A stretch of DNA of 64,000 nucleotides from Eutreptiella sp. 'Long Island Sound 2002' (GCA_964036045.1 OZ038390.1:38186974-38250973), one strand, 5' to 3'. Shown: positions 47,331-58,398, numbered from the stretch's first letter. Numbers and translations: made by a program. The notes: generated from the letters alone by a model not told the origin.

Positions 47331-47809
47331 CGGCCCAGAACCAAATGCCAATCGGAGATCTACAAAGGGTAGCACCAGGCAAAGACCACATGGGCATTAC
47401 CGGGGCTCTCAAGGGAAATAGACAAAGCGATGGCTGGGCATTGCGATGCTGCTGCACCTCCGGCCGACCAGCAAATGCTGCCGACTAACCACAAAATACC
47501 GTCAGTTGAGCACGAAGCAGCACAATACTATGCACTAATTGGTCTCTCTCATACCTACAACCCACGCAACCATTGCATATGCTGTAGCACAGCCCCTGCT
47601 ATTTTGCATCGACCACTGTCGGTTGATTGCGACATAACGGCGCTTCACTGCGATATCCCATCGGTCACCCGCTAACGACCATGGGGTACCGACGAAGCAC
47701 TGAGGTCAACCGTCAGCTGCAGTCCAAGAACTGCCATTTTTTTTGTTTTGTTCATCAAACCTCAGGCTGTCTTTTGCACAGGAACGGGGGCGAGGGGTCC
47801 CAACCAAGT

Positions 47810-47888
47810 GTGGAAAATTGCGGGCGGAATGCGGGAAAAATGCGGAAAATTGCTGGAAATTGCGGGGAAATTGCGGGGAAATCGTGAA
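47810..47888 (+). repeat. Degenerate short repeat of GGAAAATTGCG words
   Basis: Irregular copies of GGAAAATTGCGGG-like words of about 12 bp. A second, more diverged cluster lies at 48125-48240. Origin unknown. Confidence 0.6.
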
Positions 47889-47984
47889 GGTGTACGCAAC
47901 CTCCTTAACCCTCAGGGAACAACACTTGTGGACAGGTGGTTGGGGTTGCCTTGCACGTTTGTGCTCTCGAAGCTTGTCCATCGT

Positions 47985-48075
47985 GCATGCTTGTTGGTGC
48001 CCCTTGCTGTCAATGTGCGACTGCACAACAGTCTTTTGTTGATGAGACAGGCTTTGCACAACTGCTGCAGAACAT
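47985..48075 (-). repeat. Dispersed repeat (first copy)
   Basis: The word TGTTGGTGCCCCTTGCTGTC followed by AATG recurs at 50548, and both copies are followed at similar distance by GCACAACTG and GCAGAAC. In one minus-strand frame both encode IDSKGHQQA, a pattern like a short zinc-finger tail in transposases, but the link is only suggestive. Confidence 0.5.
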
Positions 48076-48089
48076 ATCCTCTTCGTTCT

Positions 48090-50540
48090 TGTCAGAAACT
48101 CAAACCCCAAATGGCTCATGAGGGAATTGTGGAAAAGCCAAAGCGACTGCAGAAAAAATATGGTAAATTGTGGAAAATTGTAAAATATTGCGAAATATTG
48201 CGAAAAAGGTTGGAAAATAGCAAAAAATTGCGGACCTCAATCGTCCAGCCTGACTGTGCAATAATGGGGTGCAGTGAAGGCTAAGTAAATGTGCTAGTTT
48301 GTACTTTCTGGTGTATGCACTGGTTTGAGTTTTCAGGAATGATTTCATTCATTGCTTGTCCTAAGCCACTGAGGAAAAATATGTTTGGTAGGTGGGAGTG
48401 GGGCAGTTGTCCGTCTGCTCACGCACTGCTGCTTCTGCCCCTTGGCGTCCCTCCATGATGGCGCCGGTATGCTCCGCACAAAGTGTTTTCCAAGACAGGT
48501 TTAGGGGCAGGGTTAGGGGGTGCTCACCACCATTGATGTGGGAAATGCAACACAAGGCCAGGGGGTTCCAGGGTTCCAGATCACCCAGGCTTACCCACCA
48601 TCAGTGGCGGCGCCGATACCTGCTGAGGGTACGCTCAGAGGGGCTCTGCCAGTACCAACTTGTAGTGGGCTGAGGAGAGTGGTGATGGGGGGGGGGGGGG
48701 GCGGGGGCACCGGTGGCTTGCTGACAGCCCCATTCCAGGTAACACCTCAGGTATGGGCCAGCTGGGGTGGGCGGGGGGCAATTTTAAGAGGGAGCTGGGG
48801 GATACTGACAGTCTCAACTGACAAATCATGAGCCAATTGAAGGAGATGTCTATCAGGCGCACTAGGGGCAGGTGTGCGGAGAGGTATCCAATTTTGTTGC
48901 TGCGTTGTTTTAGGCCATGATTGCAGGCTTCCCCCGTGGGTCCTTGCCGCCTTCTACGCCTTCTACGCCTGGGACTTTCATGGGTGGAGAAAATTTCCCC
49001 CCAATGTTGCCTAGCTGACAGATACTAAGGTTCGGGGCAGATTTGCATCACTGTTTCCAATGCTGGAAAATACTCTGAGGCACACTGAAGGCACCAATGC
49101 TGGCTATGCTTTGAGGCACACCGGGGGGCGCCAGAGATGGAATAGGCAGATTGATCACAAAATCCGCACTCTGGAACGCCCACAAACACGTCTAGCCCAG
49201 CCATTTCGTGCAAAACTTTGGCAGGGGACAATTTTGCCACCTATGGTTCATGGCAAAATGTCCTGCCTGCTTTTCCCCCCCTCCCTGTGCAGGTGAGAAA
49301 GTTGAATAGCTCATACATTGCATTCCCCTGCCTTCATGGAAACCTCCCTCCCTCCCTTAATCCTTTGTGAACCCTCCCCCCCCACACACACAAATACACA
49401 AAACACACTCTGCCGTCTCCCAAATCTCTCCAGGGGTGCCAAAATAACCAAAACAACAGTGAGGGCGGGAGAACCCCCAACCCAACACACCAGAACCCTC
49501 CTGAGGCCCCCCCCCTCCCTCCCTTGCTCAGTCGGAGGGGCGGGATGAGCCCCCGCCACCACCAGGCACCACTAGATGGGGCATCCCCCACCACTGCCAC
49601 ACCAAGCGGAAGAAGTGATAGTTGTCAGTCACGGTCTTCAGGTGGGCCTGGCTAGCACAGTAGGCGGCAGGGTCTCAGCCCACGAAATGGTGACTGTGTG
49701 AGTGGGACAGTTCGTTGGGAATGTCCATGGTTTCCACTGTCACAAGGGCTTGTGGACCTGTGGACCCTCATAAGTGCCCCATATGGCCCGGAGCCCAGGG
49801 ATGCGCGCCAGAGGGGAATGTGGTCAGCGGCCCAGCCTGTCAGGTCCGTTCTCCAAGGCGATGGCAAGAGACCTTTCTCAGAGGGAGCTTGTGACCCTCA
49901 GCTATGGATCGGGGGTGCTCAGACAGGGTCCCTGCCTGTAAGGATCTACAGTTGGACCAGTCCAACATGAGGACCACCCTGTCACCACCTTGCAAGAGCC
50001 ATATGGACCCCTCATGGTAGAAAATGGTGTCATCAGGCCTGGGGGCTGGGTAGCCGCGCCTTGCTGCAAGGGGTGCTGGGGGGGGTCCGGAGGAGTATTG
50101 GGGGACGCCCATGCTCAGAAAATATTCTACTTAAGGCCTGTTTGGGGCTGAGCCGCATAGGCTACACGTGTGCTGGCCAAAAGGCTCCGATGCCGTGTGT
50201 TGCTCTCACAGAGGTTGGACCTCTGGATCCACACGCGTGGGTGGCCGGCTTTGAATCGTGTGCACGATGTTTGTCGGCCGTGCGCCAGTGCAGGCATGCA
50301 CTGGCAGAGGTTGGTGGTCAGTCTGCAACAACACCGCTTTTCTGGGCGGTGGAAACCAACTGGCAGCCGTTGATCGACGGCGGGTGGCAGGCGAGCAACG
50401 GATGGATTGGCCACAGTCACCGCCGGCGGGCAACATTGTGCAAAACAAAAAACAATCCGTCTCCAAGCCGCCGTCCTGTGGTCTGGTCTGCATTGGCACG
50501 TCCGCTCATGCACGCAGCCATAACTCACTCCCTCGACACG
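48090..50540. other. Intergenic region without convincing genes
   Basis: It contains a G run near 48690-48703, C-rich and A/C-rich stretches at 49260-49510, and short open frames lacking domains. Confidence 0.5.
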
Positions 50541-50544
50541 TGCC

Positions 50545-50615
50545 TGTTGGTGCCCCTTGCTGTCAATGGTGAACCATACTGGTGTGCACAACTGTGCAGA
50601 ACGACGAGACTCGAT
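50545..50615 (-). repeat. Dispersed repeat (second copy)
   Basis: Partner of the repeat at 47985-48075, sharing more than 24 identical bases and the GCACAACTG...GCAGAAC spacing. Confidence 0.5.
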
Positions 50616-50788
50616 TTTGTCCACGCTTGAAAATCACTGAACGGTTCCTTCCTGTGCCACAGGGCCATGCTGCAACGTGATATTGAGGGGCACCTCCAGT
50701 AATTGTGCTGCCTGTGGACCTTTTGTATGAGCAAAACAAAAAATCTGAGCCACCAGCGCTGTCTCCTCATGGAAACGCAGAAACACAC

Positions 50789-51050
50789 CTCCCCCGTCTC
50801 CGAGGCAGTCAAGTAGCACAGCAGCTCATGCGGCATGTGTTGTGCAGCTTCCACGCACCACCGCTGCATGGGTGTGCATGTCTCGACGACCGGCTTGAAC
50901 ACCGGGCCCTCGACGACCTTCTTCAACATTCGTTGCTCGTAAAGCGGGTAGTGGCCCCCGGCGAGGCCCTCCTCGAAAAGCTCCAAAGTGCTGGTGACGA
51001 CGAGAAGTGGGAGTTGGTGCGGCATCCCAGACAACGTCAAATGGCCTTTA
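50789..51050 (-). CDS. Candidate exon of an unknown gene
   Basis: A minus-strand frame of about 85 residues includes ELFEEGLAGGHYPLYEQ and RWCVEAAQHMPHELLCY, then reaches a good donor GAG|GTGTGT at 50788. Codon use is GC-rich at third positions and differs from the flanks. It may be a downstream exon of the same gene as the exons at 51781 and 53854. No family recognised. Confidence 0.35.
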
Positions 51051-51780
51051 TTGGCCTCTCAATGAACCTCCACGCAGCCCAATGCAAAGCTTATTTGATG
51101 GTGTTTTCTTTCTGGAGGGTTCCAGGTGTTGTCGGGGGGTGGGATGGGGGTGGGGAGGGGTGGCGCGGAATCATTATTCTGAAAACAGCGCGGGAATGGA
51201 ATGAGTGACGGGTGACTGTTCTGGGCCCCCAGGTTAGGGTCTATGAGACGCATTGCCCAGGGGAAAGGTGTGTTAAGGGATGGCTGGCCACCGGGGCATT
51301 TGGGCATTCACGCCTGCCCATGTATGCAAGCGACACTCTGCGAGTCAGCCGCTGTTCTTCTTTGCGTGAATCTCCAACTGCAGAAATGCGTTCCTGGATC
51401 AATTGCCTTTGCGGATCCCCCCCTCCCCATTCTCTCAAATTTCTGAAAATGTCGACACCCGGGGTCAGCGGTTGTGAGCCACTGGAGGAGGAGAAGGAGG
51501 ATGCAATGGGCCGTGGGTGGGCCACGTTGGCAACCAGAGCCTTTCGCAAACCGGTCAACAGCAGGAAATTCTGCAGACCATGCGACCATCCTTTCCTTTG
51601 CTTCGAGCATTGTAAGCCCCAATCCCAAATTGCTCCACCGCCGCACACCCCACACCACGGGGAATCACACCAACCAATAGCACCCCGAGCAGACCATCAT
51701 CGCATACCCCCTGCACCTAGCACACAGTGGTATCACCGCACCCCACTCCCCAAACGCACAGCGGCTGCAAACCTCCTCAC

Positions 51781-51953
51781 TTTCAGAAACTGCTGCCGAT
51801 AAGACAACTTGGGGTCGAAGAACAGAACGCCAAACAACGCCTCGGGGCACTGACGGAGGGTGGCATCCACAGGGCCGCCCTTTTGCAGCCGACGGTGGAG
51901 TTCAAGGAACAGCTTCAGTGGCGCCATGTGAACGAAGCCTACCCTGTCGTATC
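51781..51953 (-). CDS. Candidate exon of an unknown gene
   Basis: A 173-bp exon candidate is bounded by the acceptor CATGCCCTCAG and the donor AAA|GTGAGG. It reads YDRVGFVHMAPLKLFLELH and continues with PEALFGVLFFDPKLSYRQQF. Composition looks like a real globular protein. No family recognised. Confidence 0.42.
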
Positions 51954-52535
51954 CTGAGGGCATGTGCAGGGCATGGGATGATACATGTAAGATCCATGTG
52001 TACGGGGGACGAGGGGGGCGGCGGTCGGGGAGAATGTGCCGGCAGCCGGAGGGTATGTCTCACAGCGTTTCCCTTCGTTTCGTGAGTGGAAGTACTGTCT
52101 TCACTTCACCTCTTTCGAACAGTGCCCCTCGGATTTCACACGCGCAGGAAAAACTGGGGCCTGCTCAGGCATACTCACCCAACGGGCATAGGCCCAGCGT
52201 CACACCTCGCAAGGATGACACGTGCTTTGACAGTAGCATGTGATTCGCCGTTGATGTCGCCTGGCAGTCATTTCATTTCTGTTGTGGTTTCTGGGCTCCA
52301 TAGCCGGTGGCCAACCACGCGTCAGCCACTTTCTAGGCACGTGAGCCATGCAGAGGCCCGCGCTGCGGGGGCCGGTGCAAAACGGAGAGGGGGGATCAGC
52401 CTGGGGACAGGGATGTATTGGAAGAGAGAGGACATTCGCCTTTTCAAGTCCTGGACGCTAGTGCGATTGAGGGGTTCAGAGGGTTAGCGGGTGAGAGCTC
52501 ATCTATATACAGCTGTATACAGATATATAAGGCCC

Positions 52536-53591
52536 TTACCCCCCCCGCCCCCCCCAGCGTATCGCGGCGCGACGGAAGGACCTTGGCCTCCATCCTATGT
52601 GGGATCCTCCGAGGAGCGACCCTGCCCAGATCGCGGGCTGTGCGCTCCCCCATCCGCGCCCGCAGATGCAGGTGCGGCTGTGGGGGGTTGGGCGCTCCCC
52701 CCTCCCGATGACTGCACCTGCCGAGTGAAGCCCAGGCTCAAGAGCCCCCCCCCGCGGGGCGGCAGACGGGCTGCCGCATTCCTGCGTTGCGCGGGGCGCC
52801 CCTGACGGTCCGCCCCACGCGCTGCCCTGCCCCCCCGTGTCGCACTGCCGCGCTCCTGCGCCCGCCCTGCCCGCCCACAGAGGGAGGGGGGGGGGGCTGC
52901 GCCGCGCCGGGGGGGGAGCAGAACCACCCTGTCCCCGACCCTGGCCCTGTCCCTGACACCCCTGACCCAGGGCAGCAGCCTCTGGCTGCCCCTGTGCCTG
53001 CACCACAGAAAGAGGCGCAGCAGCCTGCTGCCCCAGACCCCGCCCTGCAGCACCCTGCTGCCCCTGATCGCTGAGGGGTGGGGAGGCACCTCTGCCCTGC
53101 CCATCCCGTGGCCACCCTGCAGCCCCCTGACACCCCTGATCCAGGACAGCAGCCCCTGGCTGCCCCCGTGCCTGTACCACAGAAAGAGCTGCAGCACCCT
53201 GCTGCCCCAGACCCTGTCCTGCAGCACCCTGCTGCCCCTGGTCGCTGGGGGGTGGGGAGGCACCTCGACCCTGCCCATCCCGAAGCCACCCTGCAGCCCC
53301 CTGCCGCTCGCGGGGCGGAGGTGGGTCACCCTGTGACCCATCCGCCCGCGCCGCATCAAGTAGCGCGGCCGAGATGGAGCCAAAAACGTCCGCGAGGCTC
53401 GCGCGCCCCCGTCCCTGCCCCCCGCCCCCGCCGCGGGACGTGCCCATAGTAGGAGAGGGGGAGGGCAGTGTATTGGAAGAGAGAGGAGGGGGGGGGGGGT
53501 TTGGCTGGACCCCCCCTCCTCCTATGGTGTCCCCTAATCTGGCGCCGAAGGCACCGCAAATATGTTTTAAGCTTACATCCTCTTGCGCCAA
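52536..53591 (-). CDS. GC-rich Gly/Gln/Ala repeat frame, status uncertain
   Basis: 351 codons are open on the minus strand and encode a low-complexity Gly/Gln/Ala/Pro protein with a 58-residue repeat. The repeat is a 174-bp direct duplication (52953-53126 and 53127-53300). The plus strand is also nearly open and encodes a Pro/Ala/Gln repeat, so strand and coding status are unclear. The segment is a GC-rich island between candidate exons at 51.9 and 53.9 kb. Confidence 0.22.
   Translation of the reverse strand: MAQEDVSLKHICGAFGARLGDTIGGGGVQPNPPPPPLSSNTLPSPSPTMGTSRGGGGGQGRGRASLADVFGSISAALLDAARADGSQGDPPPPRERQGAAGWLRDGQGRGASPPPSDQGQQGAAGQGLGQQGAAALSVVQARGQPGAAVLDQGCQGAAGWPRDGQGRGASPPLSDQGQQGAAGRGLGQQAAAPLSVVQAQGQPEAAALGQGCQGQGQGRGQGGSAPPPARRSPPPLPLWAGRAGAGARQCDTGGQGSAWGGPSGAPRATQECGSPSAAPRGGALEPGLHSAGAVIGRGERPTPHSRTCICGRGWGSAQPAIWAGSLLGGSHIGWRPRSFRRAAIRWGGRGG
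52953..53300. repeat. 174-bp tandem duplication
   Basis: CTGACACCCCTGA starts at 52953 and 53127. Two copies with about 10 percent differences are in the same frame phase because 174 is a multiple of three. Confidence 0.88.
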
Positions 53592-53853
53592 AGGCGCGGA
53601 AGAAAACCTTGCCTCAAACAGTGGAAGGGGAGGAGGGGGGGGGGGGGTCCAAGGGGGGGCTCCTCCTATGGGTTGTCAGCCGTTCTAATACATCCCTGCC
53701 CGGGGATCCCCGCTCCTGGGGCCCCGCACGTCAGCGTCAACTGCCCTCGGTTGACTGCCAAGGACAGTCGGGTAGCCTTCCGTCACGGGCCGCCAACCCT
53801 TCCCGTATTCCCAACGCGCCACGGCCGCATAATGAAGGGCGCGTGGCACGTAC

Positions 53854-54041
53854 CGTTGCCCGCCGTGGGCGTTGGGAGCTCGAAGCCTCGGATGTACGCC
53901 CGGGAGATGGCCGCCGACAAGTACGCGCTGTACTGTGCGCACGGGGCCTCGGGCTGCATGCACAGATCCGTCCATTCCGTCACGCCAGCATCGTTGTCAG
54001 GCACGGACTTCACAGCGCAGCAGTCGTATTTCGCTGTAGTC
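53854..54041 (-). CDS. Candidate exon of an unknown gene
   Basis: A 188-bp exon candidate lies between the acceptor TTGCGGCTGCAG and the donor CG|GTACGTG. It reads KYDCCAVKSVPDNDAGVTEW followed by TDLCMQPEAPCAQYSAYLSA, and it is rich in cysteine. It is probably upstream of the exons at 51781 and 50789 on the same strand. No family recognised. Confidence 0.45.
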
Positions 54042-54827
54042 CTGCAGCCGCAACAGAGGACAGGAGTGCCCTAGGCCCTGGCCCCATCGAGAAAAAGGAC
54101 AATGGTGGAAAAGAAATGAAAACAAAATCAGCCAAAAAAAACGAAAAAAAACGAAAAGTACAAAATTAGAAAGGGAAAAGGAGGGCTGTGCAGTGGCGCG
54201 TGATGCGGCATTAAGCATTTGAGACGGGGCAAGCCGCAGCCCTTGAAAAAATTCTGTGGATATTCTTCTGAAAGCGGTGAAAGCACTTTCCCTGGCTGAG
54301 CCCGCTGCTACCGGTGCTCAACCTGTCACGTGACAACGTCGGTCATTACCCATGAGCCCCACACACTATCGGTCCCATGAGGACCCCGAGCGTCACATGC
54401 CAACTGAAAAGACTGGCACTGGCACTCGGACCGTATGACAAGGCACAGCAATTGGCTGTTCTGTCCAACACAAATCCCACCCCCTGCACCCAACGCATGC
54501 CGGCTGCGGTCGGGCACCTGCTGTGCAGAAAGGTGCATGTCTTGTGTGTCAGGCTGGGCAGGTGGGGAGACTGTGAATTATGCATGACGGACATTGCTGC
54601 GGTACTGACGGGGCCGTAGAGAGGCGATGCATGGTAGCGCACGCTGTCATTCGTGCACACCTGCGCGGATCATCCTTGGGCTTTGCACGAAGTAGCGCAA
54701 TGTCATGCTGCATTGGCAGGCTCACAATCGTACAACTGCTCGGCAGCACCCTTGCGATCTGGTGGCAGGGCAGCAGGAGAGGCTTGGGCTGTTGTGACTG
54801 AATGGTGACTGCTGGGCTCCACGACAT

Positions 54828-55244
54828 TCAGGGGGTCTGGGGCACATGTGTAACACAGATGGAGCTCACTTTTCTCCGGATACCCAACTTCACGCTTATC
54901 CCTATCCCCCCTACACAGTTCCGCACGCTACACTCCTGCTCCGCACGCTGCACCGGCATAGCCCTGCACAAAACTCCTGCATCGACCTGGGTAAGCTGGG
55001 GCCACATGAGATCTGTAGCTGCAAAATCCGCCCTTTTCAGCCGTTGTCTGCCCTGTAGCAGCAGCAGAAGGCGGTCGATTGGCGGCCAGGGGGCACGGAT
55101 CTTGAGGCGGATGGAGGTACATGCACCCAGTGTTGCCAGGCGGTACTGTGTGCACACAGTACTGTACAGCTGCAAACCGGTGGCGTCCCCTGTGATGTAC
55201 TGCAGGATGTGGCCCAGGAGATCGATAGGGAGCCCCAATGACAT
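54828..55244 (-). CDS. F-box-like protein fragment
   Basis: The frame starts with MSLGLPIDLLGHILQYITG and continues ...LQLYSTVCTQYRLATLG, which matches the F-box pattern LPxDLLxxILxxL...VCxxxR. Leucine-rich text follows (IDRLLLLLQGRQRLKRADF), as in F-box/LRR proteins that recruit substrates to SCF ubiquitin ligases. The 3' end is uncertain; a weak donor lies near 54986. It may be only the first exon. Confidence 0.42.
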   Translation of the reverse strand: MSLGLPIDLLGHILQYITGDATGLQLYSTVCTQYRLATLGACTSIRLKIRAPWPPIDRLLLLLQGRQRLKRADFAATDLMWPQLTQVDAGVLCRAMPVQRAEQECSVRNCVGGIGISVKLGIRRKVSSICVTHVPQTP

Positions 55245-55299
55245 CGTGTCCGGATAACTCTGATCAGTGTGTGCAGGTGTACATGTTAGGCTCACAGTG

Positions 55300-56380
55300 T
55301 CTTTCCCTGAAGATTCCTAACGGCAAAGTCTGCGGCAGCGGGCACCACACTGCATTGCACTGTAACAGGAACCCTCGAATTTCCCACCATATTCTGCAAC
55401 TTTCGTGTGCTTCGTGTGCTGAGTTTGCATTTCTCAATGGTTCTGATTGCCTGGTCAGCAAATGAGAACACACATCGGACCTGTGACATTGGCCACGCTG
55501 CGACCAAGCCTTGCAGTGGAAGGGGGCGGGGCTGGGGTGCGTTGAGTATCGGGGTTTGTGCTGGCATCGTTCTTGTGATGCAACATCGAGAGAACTTTGG
55601 TCCCAGGGGCGTTGAAGACGCCCTAGGAATTTTGACAATCTGAAATACACAGCATGCTCCTGCACCCATGCCATTTTTTCAGAGACGGGGTCGTTCGGGG
55701 CAGCAAGGGGGGGGCGTCTCCTCCGATGGAAAATGAATTCCACAGGGCAAGCCTAGCTGTGTGCACTGGAAATACAAGCTGCAGTGCACAGCCAGACCAC
55801 AAGCCATTTCCTCCACACTATCTAGTGAACTGTGCCTAGGCGAGGCTGAAGACTATGCTGGCCTTTGGGCCAGAACAGGTTGGCCTTGCAACTGTATCCC
55901 TACACTCCGCTTTGCACCCCGCTTGGCATTAGGGGCGCTCAGTTGTAAAAGTAAAGAACACAGCCCCAATTCTTTGGGCTTTGGAGGGTGCGCTCAACTC
56001 TACGATGCTCTGAAGTACCCGTAACAATGCATGCAGCCAGAGCAACACACAAACTGCGAACATGCAACTTGGCACAGAACAGAACAAGTGGGCCTCAACA
56101 CGGCCGTCCTTTGTACTACAGTATCTGGTGTGACGTGTGCAGACAGTTCTGAATTGATTGATGGCCTGCTGGGACTACAGAGTGCAGTGCAGACAACCCT
56201 GGGGCTCTTCAGCGTATACTACGTGGCGTGTACATCTACCAGTCGTCATTATGCAAACCAAGCGCCGGAAAAATCAGAGGCAGTCACCTCATCGTGGTTT
56301 GGAAAGGGTGAACCCCAGACTATCCAGATAATTGTCTGCTTCATGTCCCTTGGAGGTGGGGAGAAATACTTCAACTCTGA
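55300..56380. other. Intergenic region, no recognised gene
   Basis: Short open frames on both strands without domains and no long repeats. Confidence 0.45.
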
Positions 56381-56386
56381 AAATAA

Positions 56387-56770
56387 GTGACACAGCAAAC
56401 GTCGGGGGAAGACATAAGCTGCTCTTCTAAATTATTCTCCTCCTTTCGAGTGCAAGCGAAAGATGATACAATAAGTGACTGGTTTGCGTGGTGTGGCATA
56501 CAAAAGGACTGCATAGTCTACTCTGAACAGCCAAAGGGTGTGCTTGGATATCATTATAGAGTTGTTTCAAAGTACATGCAAACTCCGACTTATAAGCTCC
56601 CAGGTCCACAGATTGGTGAAGCGCTCCTCGAAGGGTTCACTCGTCGAAGACACCCCAGGCAGGATAGTACCTTGACTGAGAGTGTCTTCGGCCATTCACC
56701 GCAAAGCATGCTCTATTGCATTTCATTGCATTATTTTGAGATTGTTGAAATCCCAGCGGCACCTAAGTGA
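56387..56770 (+). CDS. Hypothetical small open frame
   Basis: 127 codons in a more AT-rich stretch include DWFAWCGIQKDCIVYSEQP and YKLPGPQIGEALLEGF. Composition is protein-like, but there is no domain, no start context and no splice support. Confidence 0.2.
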   Translation: MTQQTSGEDISCSSKLFSSFRVQAKDDTISDWFAWCGIQKDCIVYSEQPKGVLGYHYRVVSKYMQTPTYKLPGPQIGEALLEGFTRRRHPRQDSTLTESVFGHSPQSMLYCISLHYFEIVEIPAAPK

Positions 56771-56993
56771 ATTTCAGCCTACAATGATGCCCTAGGAGTG
56801 CTTGGCACCGCCTGGAATGGAGCCCTTGAAGGCATAAATCGACCCAAACCTGTTGGTACCTTTTTTAATTCGTCCCCATCCTTTCTTGCGTGTTGAAGAA
56901 AAGAGAGACCACCCAAGTGTCTAGCAAACGCAATTTTGGCGCAACGGACGGCCAACAAAATAGAAAAGGGGTTAATACGGGCATCTGGTGAAA

Positions 56994-57160
56994 CCTAGTA
57001 TGCACGTAGCAAAACCTAGTAAACTGTAGCAAAACCTAGTAAAATGTAGCAAAACCTAGTAAAAAAATTTTTTTTCAAAAAAAATTTTCAAAAAAAAATT
57101 TTGACTAGGTAAAAAAAGCAAAAATTTTAAAAAATTTTCCTTACTAGGTTACTAGGCAGT
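56994..57160. repeat. Second CCTAGTAA repeat block
   Basis: AAACCTAGTA occurs four times at ~17-24 bp spacing with GTAGCA between copies. A/T homopolymer segments follow, then the opposite-strand form TTACTAGGTTACTAGG. It resembles the palindrome block at 1262-1472, including a CTAGTAACCTAGTAA-type end on the minus strand. Confidence 0.8.
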
Positions 57161-57477
57161 GACAAATTTGGACTTGAATTTGAACAAAAAACACAAAGTT
57201 TATGGGGGGGGGGGGGTCAACGGTAGGTGGTATTTGTGTTTAAGGGCATGGTGCCCCCTGGTCTATTCCAGGCCACTTGTGTAAGTGGCGCCCCACCCGG
57301 GCCAAACCGTGTATTGCAAGGTCAGCAGAAACAAAACGAGGCCCACGAAAAGAAGGAGCTTTTATATCATAAATATATACCAAGGCTTCCATTCGAATCA
57401 TGCTCAAACTGCGAGGTTCAACATTCCTACACTCCTACATCGCTGCAATAACCATGAGTTCGTAGTTCATGTGTGTC

Positions 57478-57516
57478 ATATATATATGTGGGCGTTTTCA
57501 CGGGGGGGGGGGGGGT
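57478..57516 (+). repeat. Inverted repeat, left arm (about 38 bp)
   Basis: ATATATGTGGGCGTTTTCAC is followed by a G run and TCGA. The reverse complement lies at 58332-58372. Confidence 0.8.
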
Positions 57517-58331
57517 CGATCCATCCACTAACTGGGGTTTTTGCATTGTCGGCTGATTTCTCGGAACATGGTGTTCCATTGGTAGGGGTATGTTATACCT
57601 TTTCGGAAAGCCACCGAAAAGGGCTTTTCGGAGATGTATGGGTTGGGGGGGGGGGACCATATTTTTGAGAATTTTGGCCGTTACTATGGACAATTTGGGT
57701 TGTTTTACCCTGTTCTGGTCTGGTAGCAGATTGGCTGTACAGCATTGCAGGTGTGTTGACCGTAATGGTTTGGTGGGTCAATTGGTGTCAATCTTCTGGG
57801 GTTTTTATGGGTTTTTCATGCACACATGGGGCAAATGCATCAATGTGAGGGCACCAACACTCTTGTTGAACCATTCTACTTGGCCTTCACGGCCACTTCC
57901 TCCCACTTGCCGCTCCACGAGGCATTGGGGCAGTTTTTCGCATCGTTGTTGAGGCAAGCCGAGCATTCAATGAGCACCAAAAAACGAAAATGGCCGCATC
58001 ATACCATCAGACCACACCCCGAAACCTTCAAAGATGGATTACCCACCCCCAAAAAGGGGGGGGGGGGTGCCTAACCCACCAAAAACCTAGAAAAAGCGGT
58101 GCCGGTGACGTGGATGTTGCGATTTTGGCCCCTGTCACCAGCCTGGCAGCAACAGCCAAAAATGGCCAAAATTTCAACAAAATCCAGATTTTCTCAAACA
58201 TATCGTCAAATCATGAGCTGCAAACTTCAGAAATGAATCGGGCACCCTCAAAATAGGGGGGGGGTACCCTCACCACCCCATAATTCCCGAAAAATCCAAC
58301 CGCCAAAAATTAGTGGATGGAATTAGGGGGT

Positions 58332-58372
58332 TCGACCCCCCCCCCCCCCCGTGAAAACGCCCACATATATAC
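58332..58372 (-). repeat. Inverted repeat, right arm
   Basis: TCGA, a C run, GTGAAAACGCCCACATATAT. It is the mirror of 57478-57516. The pair encloses about 0.8 kb without a convincing gene, and the right arm lies just downstream of the transposon genes that end at 58399. Confidence 0.8.
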
Positions 58373-58398
58373 ATGTATGAGGTGCACACACGTGTGCT

